A DNA stretch of 47,965 nucleotides from a virus, in IMG/VR virus record IMGVR_UViG_3300029983_000036, positions 1 to 47,965 of that record. One strand, written 5' to 3'. This document shows positions 17,874 through 26,210 of the stretch, piece after piece. The position numbers and the translations under genes were made by a program. The stretch's first letter is position 1. Each line of letters begins with the position of its first letter. The notes under the pieces were generated by a model. That model saw nothing but the letters and a program-made list of their open reading frames with translations. It had not been told where the DNA came from and did not search any database.

Positions 17874-18340
17874 TTTACAACATTTCAGATCACATTACCT
17901 TTCAGGAGGCTATTTCTAGCTCAACAGCAGAGCGTTTAGGAATAAGTAACATTCCAGATGCCTCGCAGTTAAAAAACATGATAGAACTAGCTGAAAACAT
18001 ATTTGAGCCATTAAGGGCCGGACTAGGGAATAGACCTATACACATCAACTCTTTTTTTAGATGTGAAGAACTTAATAAAGTAGTTGGAGGTGCTAAGAAT
18101 AGCCAACACACAGCAATAAATGGAGCCGCAATGGATATCTGTTTACTTTTCGGAGGATCGAATAAAGACATATTCAATTACATCAAAAACAATCTTGCTT
18201 TCGATCAGTTAATTTCTGAATTTCCAGATGAACAAGAAAATCCTACATGGGTTCACGTTTCATGGAATACCGGAAATAACAGAATGAATATTTTAAAATC
18301 TGAAAAGAAAGACGGTAACACCGTATATGTTTCGATTTGA
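17870..18340 (+). CDS. Endolysin, M15-type peptidase (156 aa)
   Basis: A D-Ala-D-Ala or L-Ala-D-Glu type peptidase that cuts peptidoglycan cross-links. INSFFR (residues 59-64) and LNKVVGGAKNSQH lead to zinc ligands His80 and Asp89; FDQLISEF (residues 111-118) holds a likely catalytic acid, and WVHVSW gives His129. The spacing between His80 and the GxAxD block is longer than the usual SxHxxGxAxD by two residues. No signal peptide, so it needs a holin-like partner from the upstream membrane genes. Confidence 0.85.
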   Translation: MIYNISDHITFQEAISSSTAERLGISNIPDASQLKNMIELAENIFEPLRAGLGNRPIHINSFFRCEELNKVVGGAKNSQHTAINGAAMDICLLFGGSNKDIFNYIKNNLAFDQLISEFPDEQENPTWVHVSWNTGNNRMNILKSEKKDGNTVYVSI

Positions 18341-18349
18341 TTTTTGTTT

Positions 18350-18589
18350 TTAGTAAACTTCAATTACCTCATTAACTTCAATTTTTCGTTTTCTTAATTG
18401 TGCAAACGAAACATTTGCACCGTGATATTTAATTGTTTTCTTTTTATTAATGCCATTTTTAAACGGCTCAATTTTCTTAAAATATACTGTGCGCCGGTAA
18501 CGAAAATGAGGTGTTAAATACAAGTTACCATCCGAATCGGCAACTAAATAATCAAATCCCTTATACCTATATTTTATTTCTAAAATCAT
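18350..18589 (-). CDS. Small basic protein next to array 2 (79 aa)
   Basis: Basic and beta-rich (YRYKGFDYLVADSDGNLYL), with a Lys/Arg-rich middle. It converges with the endolysin gene, 9 bases apart. Its start is 45 bases from the left border of array 2, as the HTH-like genes are next to arrays 1 and 3, so all three arrays sit just upstream of a short minus-strand gene. No family is recognised. Confidence 0.6.
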   Translation of the reverse strand: MILEIKYRYKGFDYLVADSDGNLYLTPHFRYRRTVYFKKIEPFKNGINKKKTIKYHGANVSFAQLRKRKIEVNEVIEVY

Positions 18590-18612
18590 TAAATTTATTG
18601 GTATTTTGACTA

Positions 18613-18634
18613 TTTAGTTGCGGATATTTACAAG
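18613..18634 (+). other. attI-like left junction of cassette array 2
   Basis: The bases TTAGTTGCGGATATTTACAA end at 18633, then comes G|TT (18634/18635). GATATTTACAAG matches GATATTTATAAG and GATATAAACAAG at the left of arrays 1 and 3. The similarity is limited to about 15 bases, unlike the full duplication shared by arrays 1 and 3, so it points to a recognised site. Confidence 0.5.
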
Positions 18635-18671
18635 TTGTACGCCATTTAAAGACGTGCTTCGATTTAGCATT

Positions 18672-20855
18672 CTACCATGCTAATTTTAATTGTCCTTTTT
18701 CTTCTTTGGCTGCATTGTGGTTTCGTTTATTCAATTCAAAATAGCTTTCTTTAAGCTCAATTGAAATGCTTTTACGGTTCATTTTCAACGCTTGATAACC
18801 TTCGCTGCCAATTCCTCCGAAAGGGCTGAAAATCGTTTCGCCTTCATTTGAATAAAGCAATATTACTCTTTCAATCGTATCAAGTTGAAGCGGGCAAATA
18901 TGTTTCTCGTCATCTTGCGCCCTACCTTCTCTATAATTCAGAGTTCTTGAATAATCAATATCATACCAAACTGGCGAAGCTATTTTTTGCCACAAATCAA
19001 CTGGTATATTTGTATTTGTAATTGGTATTGTATTTTCGCCTTCATTTCTAAAAAATAAAATATAGTCAGGTATTCCAACACGGCTCATTACACTATCTTT
19101 TTTTACTTGTTTATGCAGCAATCCAAGTGCTTTAGTTCGCTGCATTTCAATTACAGGGTCTTTCCATATTGTTGCCCGACTGTGATAAATAAATCCGCAA
19201 TCCTGAAACCATTTAATCAACATTCCCGAAAAGTCCCTTAAACCAATATATCCTTCTTTTCCTTTTTGTATTGGTAAATCCATGCAATGAATAGCACAAA
19301 TACGCCCAGGTTTTAAAATCCTTTTTAGTTCAGGAATTAAGAATTTAAAATGTTGCTCGAATTGGTTATAGTTTGCTGAATTGCCCATATCTTCAACATG
19401 ACTCGAATATGTGTAAAGTTCGCTAAATGGAGGCGAAAATATAATCAAATCCGATTTATTTTCTTCAACTTCTTTTGATTTTTCAACACAATCCCCACGC
19501 ATTAAATGGTAAAATTCTGTTTTAACATCTTCACTATTCATGTTTTTAGTTGTTATTTGGTTAAGTAAATTTTTATTAACTGCCTTCGTCATTTCACTTT
19601 GCATAGTTTTAAATGAAAGGTGTTTATCTTGCTGTATTTTAATAACATTTATCATTCTGTCGGTTGTTATCATCCAGCATGTTACTTTTCTTTTTTGTCC
19701 AAACCTCCATGAACGCCTCATGGCTTGGTAGCTTTGTTCAAAGCTAAAATCAACTGAATTAAATATCTGATAAGCGCAATTTTGGTAATTCAATCCTTGA
19801 CTTGCAATTGATTGTTTTGTAATAAGTATTTGAAATTCATTATGCCCGAATCCTAATAAATCAGCTTCTTTCTTTTCATTTGAATCTGAACCTTGCACGT
19901 TTCGGCAATCATAACCAAGCAATTTTAAATGGTTGTATATGTTTTTTGCTTCATCATTTTGCTTTGTCCAAATAATTATCGGTTCGTTAAATCCAATACT
20001 TTTAACAATTTCTAAAGTTTGGTTAATGCGTTCTAATTCTGTTTCTCGTAAACTTGAATTGTAATCGGTAGCATTTACAGCCAATCCCGAAAATAGCATA
20101 CCTTCCGGTAATGTAGTTGCAACCTGTTTTTCAATTATCGAAAGTTCGGGCAAATCAAATCCATTCATTTCAAATCCTATATCCCTTGGGTGCGAATACA
20201 TAATTGCCCATGAACTAACAAACTCATAGAATCGTTCAACTGCATGCCCTTTAAGTCTCCATTTTTGCGTTTCTCCAGCATCATGTACAAAATACATTGC
20301 AAGCATTTCTGAAAATCCCATAACGTCTAAAAATTCTGCATGGTTTCCTAATTCCATAGGGTCGTTTGGGCTTGGTGTAGCTGAAAAGCAGTATTTGTAA
20401 GGTGTTTTTTTGAACTTTTCAATAAGTAAATTTCTATATTTTCCTGTTTCATTTTTTAAAATCGAACTTTCATCTAAAATTATGCAACCGTACAAACTAC
20501 AATCTATGTTATCAATTTGCTCATAATTGGCTATCTGTATATTTCCCGAAAGCCTTTTTACTTCTATTCCAAATTTCAATCCCTGTTCAATTGTTTGCCC
20601 TGTTACTGCCAAAGGTGCTAAAATTAAAACTGGTTCATTTGTGTATTTAAAAACTTGGTTCGCAATATCTAACTGCATTGGAGTTTTGCCTTGTCCAGTA
20701 TCAGCAAAAATCGCATATTTACCAGCCTTTAAAGCACGTTTTACGGTAAACCTCTGAAAATCGAAAAGCATCGGATTTAATTTAGTTTCATTTATTTCAA
20801 ATCCTGAATGAATAATGCTTTTGTGTTTTGTGTTTAAAAATTGAGTATAATCCAT
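18672..20855 (-). CDS. SNF2-type helicase fused to a DNA methyltransferase (727 aa), cassette 2.1
   Basis: ATG 20855 is chosen, because the ten residues from 20885 come from the core site. Helicase part: GQGKT Walker A at 54-58, DES at 128-130, and motif VI AMRRSWRFGQKRK near 380. Methylase part, from about residue 455: SPPF (motif IV, about 472) followed by SPFGGIGSEG (motif I, about 673), the permuted order of beta-class N6-adenine or N4-cytosine methylases. Such fusions occur in phages and may modify DNA against restriction. No endonuclease partner is nearby. It is far larger than usual cassette genes. Confidence 0.85.
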   Translation of the reverse strand: MDYTQFLNTKHKSIIHSGFEINETKLNPMLFDFQRFTVKRALKAGKYAIFADTGQGKTPMQLDIANQVFKYTNEPVLILAPLAVTGQTIEQGLKFGIEVKRLSGNIQIANYEQIDNIDCSLYGCIILDESSILKNETGKYRNLLIEKFKKTPYKYCFSATPSPNDPMELGNHAEFLDVMGFSEMLAMYFVHDAGETQKWRLKGHAVERFYEFVSSWAIMYSHPRDIGFEMNGFDLPELSIIEKQVATTLPEGMLFSGLAVNATDYNSSLRETELERINQTLEIVKSIGFNEPIIIWTKQNDEAKNIYNHLKLLGYDCRNVQGSDSNEKKEADLLGFGHNEFQILITKQSIASQGLNYQNCAYQIFNSVDFSFEQSYQAMRRSWRFGQKRKVTCWMITTDRMINVIKIQQDKHLSFKTMQSEMTKAVNKNLLNQITTKNMNSEDVKTEFYHLMRGDCVEKSKEVEENKSDLIIFSPPFSELYTYSSHVEDMGNSANYNQFEQHFKFLIPELKRILKPGRICAIHCMDLPIQKGKEGYIGLRDFSGMLIKWFQDCGFIYHSRATIWKDPVIEMQRTKALGLLHKQVKKDSVMSRVGIPDYILFFRNEGENTIPITNTNIPVDLWQKIASPVWYDIDYSRTLNYREGRAQDDEKHICPLQLDTIERVILLYSNEGETIFSPFGGIGSEGYQALKMNRKSISIELKESYFELNKRNHNAAKEEKGQLKLAW

Positions 20856-20873
20856 AGTTTTAAGAATAAAAAC

Positions 20874-21006
20874 GGCGTACAACACCCGCTCATACGTAAT
20901 GCGGGGTTATTCGTAATATCGAGCGTCCTGCCTCGCTCGTAGGCTTTGCGTAGTTTGATAGTGCGTACCACGTAATCCCGCACTACGCATAGCGGAAACG
21001 TTAGTG
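20874..21006 (+). repeat. attC-like site C (133 bp)
   Basis: R'' GGCGTACAAC (20874-20883) and R' GTTAGTG (21000-21006). CCGCT-C-ATACGTAATGCGGG near 20887 pairs with CCCGCACTACGCATAGCGG near 20977, leaving one C of the left arm unpaired. It is the longest stem of the set. In the plus direction it lies after the cassette, which means upstream of the minus-strand helicase-methylase gene. Confidence 0.75.
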
Positions 21007-21012
21007 GTAATG

Positions 21013-21402
21013 CTATTTCGCATCTTTCGACAGACAGTTCTTTATTTTAGTGTGCAGAATTGACCCGCTACCGACATAGTTTTTCGGGTTACTTGACAGA
21101 TATTCGTCAATTTCTTCGAGGACATTGAAAAGATTCATTATCCACTTTGGATGCTTCAAAATATCTGAGTCTTTATCCTGGTAGTTGTCGAGAAGGATTC
21201 CTAAATTCAATGGAACGATGAAAGCTCTGTTTGGATATTTTCTTGCTACATCAGCAATTTCTTTATTCACTTCAGAATCATCTTCATCGTAACCGTCATT
21301 CTCGTTGACAACTTGTTCAAGTTCTTGTAGATACGTTCTTACATTGTCGAGTTCTTCTTCTTCGCATTTTGCGACTGTAATTTGATGTGTTTCTGTTGAC
21401 AT
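21013..21402 (-). CDS. Acidic protein of unknown function (129 aa), cassette 2.2
   Basis: Strongly acidic (EEEELDNV, YDEDDSEVN), mostly helical, without membrane segment or known motif. It is the only gene of a 576-bp cassette with perfectly complementary 9-base borders. Small acidic proteins of unknown function are typical integron cargo. No closer relation is recognised. Confidence 0.6.
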   Translation of the reverse strand: MSTETHQITVAKCEEEELDNVRTYLQELEQVVNENDGYDEDDSEVNKEIADVARKYPNRAFIVPLNLGILLDNYQDKDSDILKHPKWIMNLFNVLEEIDEYLSSNPKNYVGSGSILHTKIKNCLSKDAK

Positions 21403-21449
21403 TTTATTGATTATTAATTAGTTTTAAATATTTGACTATGAAAGCACTA

Positions 21450-21582
21450 ACCACTAACTTCAGCTACCCGTCAATTTGGGCGTATGAAAGTTATTCAAGG
21501 CTTTCTTTTCGTATTTACGCTGTCGGGGCTTGACAGGCTTTCGCTCGTAATCCCAAACTGCGTGTAGCTTCCTACGTTATAT
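21450..21582 (+). repeat. attC-like site D (133 bp)
   Basis: R'' ACCACTAAC (21450-21458) and R' GTTATAT (21576-21582). AGCTACCCGTCAATTTGGG near 21462 pairs with CCCAAACTGCGTGTAGCT near 21552. The left arm has one extra T after CCG, at the same place as the extra G in site G and the extra T in site B. Confidence 0.72.
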
Positions 21583-21588
21583 GCCATA

Positions 21589-21936
21589 TTATTCGAATCC
21601 TAAGAAGCGATTGTGCTTTTCCAAAATCTCGAAAAGCTTTTCTTGATCAATTTCCTTTGACTCTTTTTTAAATAGATAATCGTCATCAGGCTCTCCATCC
21701 CAGAAAATAGATATTATTTCTTTCCTTAGTTCTTGCAACTTCTCTACATTTTTCCAGTAGCTTTCTTTCACTGACTTTGCTTTTTCCAAATCTTCAGATA
21801 TTGAAGTTCCTAGTTCTTTAACTAAAGAGTCAAAATCTTCTTTTTTAATACCAATTGAAATCCCATTAATGTTAATCGAATATTCAAGGGTTGGCATCCC
21901 ACCCATGTTGAAACTTGAATAAATTTTTACTGACAT
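21589..21936 (-). CDS. Acidic helical protein of unknown function (115 aa), cassette 2.3
   Basis: The N-terminal third looks like a beta hairpin (SIKIY-type strands, MPTLEYSININGISIGI), and the rest is an acidic helix-rich tail. No motif is recognised. It is the only gene of the last cassette of array 2 and lies antiparallel to the inferred attC direction. Confidence 0.6.
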   Translation of the reverse strand: MSVKIYSSFNMGGMPTLEYSININGISIGIKKEDFDSLVKELGTSISEDLEKAKSVKESYWKNVEKLQELRKEIISIFWDGEPDDDYLFKKESKEIDQEKLFEILEKHNRFLGFE

Positions 21937-21969
21937 CTTTATTTATTTTAGTGATTAGTAATGAAATAC

Positions 21970-22052
21970 GGCAAATAACTTTGGCTAACCCGGCAAGTCA
22001 GGCAACCGTGGTTTTCGAGCTTTGCAGCCCGTATAAACTTTGCCCGTTATGA
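21970..22052 (+). repeat. Degenerate attC-like site E (83 bp)
   Basis: R'' GGCAAATAAC (21970-21979) and R' GTTATGA (22046-22052) are present. The left arm (GGCTAACCCGGCAAGTCAGG) has the same pattern as sites D and G, including the extra G, but the matching right arm is missing. The site is about 50 bases shorter than the others, so it looks deleted in its second half. It is the last site of array 2. Confidence 0.5.
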
Positions 22053-22090
22053 CAAATATAAAGTTCAAATTTAAAATATATCTGGTTCTT

Positions 22091-22645
22091 TTATTGAAAC
22101 TTAAATTTATCTGCTAATTTATGAATTTGTTCAAATGATTCAATGTTAGCTGAACCCTTATATTGATCAGCCTCCCTCATTGATATATTCGCGGCTGCCT
22201 GACATCTTTCATCAAAATAGGTATCAAACCACCCTAAAAGCAATTGCCCATCTAATCGGTCATAAAACTGGCCAAATTTGCCAAGTTTAGCACGTTTAAA
22301 AACCAGGTTTATATCAGCAATATTCAATGAAGGGTAAGTTTCAATTATCAACATTGCCGTTTCTTGAGTCTGAACATCATTCATTCTTTTTCCTACGTTG
22401 ATAAATTCCCGAATGTTAACTATCCAACCTTCGATGTATGCCTGAGTAAAGTCAATTCCAAACTGTCGGTTAATTGATCCAAGTGTCGGTAATCCTGATT
22501 CAAATACAGCGGGGTAATCGTTAATTCCCCGGCATATTTTCTGAACCTCCGGTAACGCCAAGTCTTTCAAGAATTGACCTTTTGTAATCGTCGCTAACCC
22601 CTGAGTTTGAATTATTGCCAAACTGTTGTTTTGTTCCTGTTCCAT
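22091..22645 (-). CDS. Replication-region protein of unknown function (184 aa)
   Basis: Helical, soluble protein, the last gene of the minus operon before array 2. Its first 41 codons lie inside the end of the DUF1376-type gene in another frame, a 125-base overlap. If ATG 22645 is right, both genes share this DNA; a later start would remove part of the overlap. Helicase-loader proteins often follow such genes, but no motif supports that here. Confidence 0.55.
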   Translation of the reverse strand: MEQEQNNSLAIIQTQGLATITKGQFLKDLALPEVQKICRGINDYPAVFESGLPTLGSINRQFGIDFTQAYIEGWIVNIREFINVGKRMNDVQTQETAMLIIETYPSLNIADINLVFKRAKLGKFGQFYDRLDGQLLLGWFDTYFDERCQAAANISMREADQYKGSANIESFEQIHKLADKFKFQ

Positions 22646-23303
22646 TTGATCTTATTTTATTATCATCCTTAAACCAAACCATATTCGCTTTTTGTTTCCA
22701 GTTTTTTACCGGATTACCTCTTGAGTCAAACCAATCTGCAACTGAATATGATTTGAAAAATTTATTAGCTGAATCTTTAGTATAACCATTTTCAAAAAAG
22801 TAATCTTCCACTTCAAATAATTCAGGAGGAATAAAAATAGTTTTCCTTTTTCCCCCTGTACCCCCTTTTTTCTTAACTACAATTTCATTTTCATTTTCAA
22901 TTGCATTTTCATTTACTAAAGGAATAACGGTGGTTATTCCGTGGTTATTCCGTGGTATAATAATTTCTTCTTTTTTATCTTCTTCATTCTTTTTTTTATC
23001 CCAGTAATCCTGTATTCTTTTCCTTTGCTTTTCTGCATAATCCTTGCGATTTTCAATTGATATTTGAACCCATTCAATAAAATATATTCCTAAATCTGTT
23101 TTATAAAGAATAAGTTCAATTGCGGGCCAAACTTCATCAAAGTCTTTACCAAATATCTTCCGAATTTGTTCCACGGTACAACCACCGAATTTCCGTTGAG
23201 CTTGAATTAAATCAAAATATGCACCTCTTTCAAGTCTGTTCATATGAGAAACATCTCTGGCAGCATCGCCATCGTAGAATAAAAAGGCTGGATCTTTACT
23301 CAT
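22521..23303 (-). CDS. DUF1376-type replication protein (260 aa)
   Basis: The N-terminus (FLFYDGDAARDVSHMNRLERGAY) matches the DUF1376/YdaU pattern, in which a FyPgDw-type stretch precedes a winged-helix region. Members are phage replication initiator or helicase-loader-like proteins. Residues 95-150 are a charged linker, and residues 155-215 (ELFEVEDYFFENGY, WFDSRGNPVKNWKQKANMW-like end) form a second domain common in phage replication proteins. It overlaps the helicase stop by 8 bases. Confidence 0.7.
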   Translation of the reverse strand: MSKDPAFLFYDGDAARDVSHMNRLERGAYFDLIQAQRKFGGCTVEQIRKIFGKDFDEVWPAIELILYKTDLGIYFIEWVQISIENRKDYAEKQRKRIQDYWDKKKNEEDKKEEIIIPRNNHGITTVIPLVNENAIENENEIVVKKKGGTGGKRKTIFIPPELFEVEDYFFENGYTKDSANKFFKSYSVADWFDSRGNPVKNWKQKANMVWFKDDNKIRSNGTGTKQQFGNNSNSGVSDDYKRSILERLGVTGGSENMPGN

Positions 23304-24453
23304 AGTATTTATTCGTTAGTTGTTTATTTCCGCTAAAAATAGCCCAAATACCCGATTTTTCTGCCCGCAGTTCCAATTGCTCCACTTTTCCGAACCGTTT
23401 ATATGTCTGACACAAATCAACGATCCACGCGCTTGATTTTGATTTGTGCGGTCTCATTGCCCGGCCAATCATTTGATAGTACAAAGCAAGTGACATTGTA
23501 GGGCGCGCCAGTACAATTGTGGCCAATTCAGGAAAGTCAAAACCCGTAGTAAGAACCCCGACATTGGTAACTATTCTAATATAACCTGATTTGAAATCAT
23601 TCAATATCCTTTCACGTTCCTTTTTAGGTGTTTCCCCGGAAACCATTTCAGCTAGTCCATTAAAATAGTCTGATAATTCCTGTGCTTCTGCTACAAATCG
23701 AGTGAAAACTAAAATATTTTTCCGTCCTGACTTAACCAGTCTTTCAATTACTTCTTTAAGTTTGCGATTAAACTCAATATCCTTGTAATGTTTCTGAACC
23801 GATTTGTCTGTAAAATCTGCACCGGTTGCATTTACCTGTAATTTTGTAGGATCAACGATGTTGATCTGGTAATATTCCATTTTTGCCAAATAACCAGCGT
23901 CGGCCAATTCTTTGATCTGGACGTGGTAAATCATTTCTGAAAATATCCGAGGACGGGTCCTGGTTATGAATTTTAGGATTGAACCGCCATAACCATCTGA
24001 AGATAATCGGTAAGGTGTAGCTGTTAATCCTAATACCTTACAGTCAAGTTCTGAAATAAAATCATCATACATTCCACCTTTCGCGTTAACTCCATGACAT
24101 TCATCAATTATCACAAACTTAAAATGTGCGAATAATTCAGGTTTGTTTCGGACGCTTCCAATCATTGCAAAAGTTACCTTTGATATTTCTTTCGAGTTGA
24201 AGGATGCTGAATAAATCGAACAATCCCAAAATCCATAACTTTGAAGTTTAGCAAAATTCTGTTCTAAAATTTCCTTTGAAGGTTGAAAAATCAAAACATG
24301 ATCATTCAGTCTATTTGCAATTTCAGCAATTATCAAAGATTTACCCGAACCCGTTGGAAGTACCATTATTGCATTTCGTTTCTTCTTTGACTTAAAAAAT
24401 TCAATTGCCTTGTCGGATGCTTCGCTTTGATATGGTCTTAAAGTATAGTTCAT
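23296..24453 (-). CDS. Superfamily II DNA helicase (385 aa)
   Basis: ATG 24453 is chosen; the upstream extension would run through a tRNA-like element. Motifs in order: PTGSGKS (33-39), DECH (117-120), LGLTATPYR (142-149), and QMIGRAMRP for motif VI near 330. The set fits the UvsW/Rad25-like group of phage helicases that unwind branched DNA or remodel origins. It lies between the DUF1376-type protein and a 247-residue protein, and probably takes part in replication or recombination. Confidence 0.88.
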   Translation of the reverse strand: MNYTLRPYQSEASDKAIEFFKSKKKRNAIMVLPTGSGKSLIIAEIANRLNDHVLIFQPSKEILEQNFAKLQSYGFWDCSIYSASFNSKEISKVTFAMIGSVRNKPELFAHFKFVIIDECHGVNAKGGMYDDFISELDCKVLGLTATPYRLSSDGYGGSILKFITRTRPRIFSEMIYHVQIKELADAGYLAKMEYYQINIVDPTKLQVNATGADFTDKSVQKHYKDIEFNRKLKEVIERLVKSGRKNILVFTRFVAEAQELSDYFNGLAEMVSGETPKKERERILNDFKSGYIRIVTNVGVLTTGFDFPELATIVLARPTMSLALYYQMIGRAMRPHKSKSSAWIVDLCQTYKRFGKVEQLELRAEKSGIWAIFSGNKQLTNKYYE

Positions 24454-24470
24454 TAGTTTAATTTTTATTA

Positions 24471-24524
24471 GTTCCGTTTCAGGGATCGAACCTGAAAGGA
24501 TACCACCGATATCTGGTAACGGAT
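24471..24524 (-). ncRNA. tRNA-like element without anticodon arm
   Basis: On the minus strand, ATCCGTT (24524-24518) can pair with AACGGA (24478-24473) as an acceptor-like stem. Between them are a short CCA/TGG arm and a complete T-arm whose loop reads TTCGATC within GGTTCGATCCC. There is no anticodon arm, and no CCA follows. It fills the gap between two genes and starts at the stop codon of the upstream one. It may be a relic of a tRNA, an attachment-site remnant or an RNA structure. Confidence 0.5.
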
Positions 24525-25267
24525 TAAATTTCAATGATTGCAATATCAGAACAAGCCTCACGGATAGTCTTTAATTGTTCATCAACTGCTATATCTCGAA
24601 TTTCTTCAAGAATAGCCTGAGCACCCGGAGAAAGTAGTATAAATGAAACCTGACGGCCATCTATCTGTGCAAATGTTTCAACTTCTATTGTTTCAGCAGG
24701 TACGCCTTTGAAAATTGGAATTACAATATTGAATGATTTTGGAAGATTTGAATTGACTGTTTGTTCAAAATTATCAGTTTTATCACCTGTTTCCTTTACG
24801 GAACGTGTGATACCGCTATTAACTGTAGCGGTGAAATTCATCAAATCAGAAACAAGCTTCATGTTATCATCTCGAGAAGTGAAAAATGCCCTGTTCATCT
24901 TAAAGAATAATCCAAGTGCAGTTGGTGTCCAAACTTTTCCGGTATTAATTCCAAATTCTTTGAATTTTGGATATGATTCCAGTGTTCCGACAACCTCACC
25001 CCGATTGTATTCATCGTTTTCATTGAAAACAAGCTTAATACTTATTTCTTCACGATCAACGATAATATGACAGCGTTTTTGATTGATCTGGTCAAACTGA
25101 TCCATTCTCTTTAGTAAAAATTCTGCGGGCGCGCCAATGGTTCCAGAAAGTTTGATTCTTACAGGTTCCTTAACTTTAAGTTCATTTCTTTCTTTTACTT
25201 CACAAATTACTATTTCACCTTTGGTCTGACCTTCGGCAAAATTTACCTGAATTTTTTCTGTGTTCAT
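24524..25267 (-). CDS. Early protein of unknown function (247 aa)
   Basis: Two-part protein: a beta-rich first half (EGQTKGEIVICEVKERNELKV) and a second half with mixed strands and a helical end. It has no Cys and no membrane segment. The general look recalls phage DUF2303-type proteins, but I would not name it. It lies between the interrupted 142-codon gene and the helicase in one operon. Confidence 0.6.
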   Translation of the reverse strand: MNTEKIQVNFAEGQTKGEIVICEVKERNELKVKEPVRIKLSGTIGAPAEFLLKRMDQFDQINQKRCHIIVDREEISIKLVFNENDEYNRGEVVGTLESYPKFKEFGINTGKVWTPTALGLFFKMNRAFFTSRDDNMKLVSDLMNFTATVNSGITRSVKETGDKTDNFEQTVNSNLPKSFNIVIPIFKGVPAETIEVETFAQIDGRQVSFILLSPGAQAILEEIRDIAVDEQLKTIREACSDIAIIEI

Positions 25268-25269
25268 GA

Positions 25270-25695
25270 TTAATTATTTGTTCCCGTTTTACCAATTGGG
25301 AAAATTTTCAACTGTTTTTCGTCCGGCCTCATTCGTCTTGTTTCGATTTCAAGACCTTTTGAATTGTAGTAAGAAACAATCTGGTTTTCATAGTCAATAA
25401 ACTTGAAGCATTCTTCTTTTACATGTTCAGCTTTGTTTTTGATTTTTAAAAGAATAGATTTTTTCTGTTATGTGAGAGGTTCGAGTTTGTGTTTAAACTC
25501 AGCAGCAACTTCTTTCTTTTCAATTTCAATCTCATTGATATCAATTGAAACTTCAGCAAGATCATCTTTCATAAAAAGGATCTCTTCTTCGGTAAATGGC
25601 TTCATGTATCCAATTTCTTCGATACTTTCAGCATTGTCAGACAACATTAATACTCTCCGATCTTCCGGTACGTCTTGAAATAATGGTTTACCCAT
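25270..25695 (-). pseudogene. Early gene split by an in-frame TAA (75 + 65 codons)
   Basis: From ATG 25695 the frame runs 75 codons to TAA at 25468-25470 and continues open for 65 more codons to TAA 25270. The second part (QKKSILLKIKNKAEHVKEECFKFIDYENQIV) keeps the helical, charged character of the first, and its end sits 3 bases before the next gene, as expected for one original gene. A Glu codon GAA could become TAA by one base change. No function is recognised. The first part could be made alone. Confidence 0.6.
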
Positions 25696-25763
25696 GTGTT
25701 AAAATTTAATGGTTAAAAAACTATATTTACAATGTTAATAATTAACGATTTAAGTCAAAAAAA

Positions 25764-25925
25764 TTAAAGATGTATTAATTCAGCACCCTTTGCAACAACT
25801 ACAGTCAATTTCCCTTGATCAATCATTCTCTGAACTTGAACAGGGTTGGACTTTATCTGTTTTGCATATTCTGATTTTGTAATCAGCTTGGTTGAATCAA
25901 TATCTTTTGTCTTAATCTTCTTCAT
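25764..25925 (-). CDS. Small helix-turn-helix protein (53 aa)
   Basis: ATG 25925 is chosen over 25985, because the longer version includes the leader hairpin GCCGG-AAGTA-CCGGC (25958-25972). The product (KLITKSEYAKQIKSNPVQVQRMIDQGKL) has the spacing of an excisionase or MerR-like winged HTH. It is the first gene after a promoter, long leader and terminator-like hairpin, so it may be an early regulator. Confidence 0.6.
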   Translation of the reverse strand: MKKIKTKDIDSTKLITKSEYAKQIKSNPVQVQRMIDQGKLTVVVAKGAELIHL

Positions 25926-26005
25926 GTTACTATTTAACAAAAATTCAGTAAAAATTAGCCGGAAGTACCGGCAATGATCAAACACAAATTAAACCCTTTT
26001 AAATT

Positions 26006-26030
26006 AGCCCCGGACACGTTATCCGGGGCT
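26006..26030. terminator. Strong hairpin in the leader (terminator or attenuator)
   Basis: AGCCCCGGA (26006-26014) pairs perfectly with TCCGGGGCT (26022-26030) over a 7-base loop. The plus strand then runs TTTTATC, a good terminator; the minus strand has only a weak T-run (TAATTT). For the minus operon it lies between promoter (26211-26242) and first gene, so it could be an attenuator that needs antitermination. Confidence 0.7.
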
Positions 26031-26210
26031 TTTATCTGTACATTCTTTGGGAAACCTTCTACTAACTTTTTTTATTCTTGATTACATCGACTGTCCCTCG
26101 CTATTTACCCCGGATCAAACAGCGTTTCCGGTAGCTTATATGGCCTCCAATAATCACATTTTATAAAGTCAGTTTCCCCTTTCTCTGATGGGTGCTTCTA
26201 ATTTGTAAGA
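26031..26210 (-). other. Non-coding leader of the minus operon
   Basis: No frame longer than a few codons is convincing on either strand. Short complementary stretches are present (CCGGATC... with CCGG near 26110 and 26134). With the upstream promoter box it would form a 5' leader of more than 250 bases. It may hold a regulatory RNA or an origin-like region, but nothing specific is recognised. Confidence 0.4.

Larger units (their letters stand above)
18635..22046 (+). mobile_element. Cassette array 2: three integron-like gene cassettes
   Basis: Cassettes are 18635-21000, 21001-21576 and 21577-22046. Border pairs are GTTGTACGCC (18634) with GGCGTACAAC (20874), 10 of 10 complementary; GTTAGTGGT (21000) with ACCACTAAC (21450), 9 of 9; GTTATATGCC (21576) with GGCAAATAAC (21970), 9 of 10. 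Each AAC core leads into an imperfect hairpin, the last one degenerate. The array lies between the plus-strand lysis genes and the minus-strand replication genes. All genes are minus-strand and separated by unusually large gaps. Confidence 0.75.
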
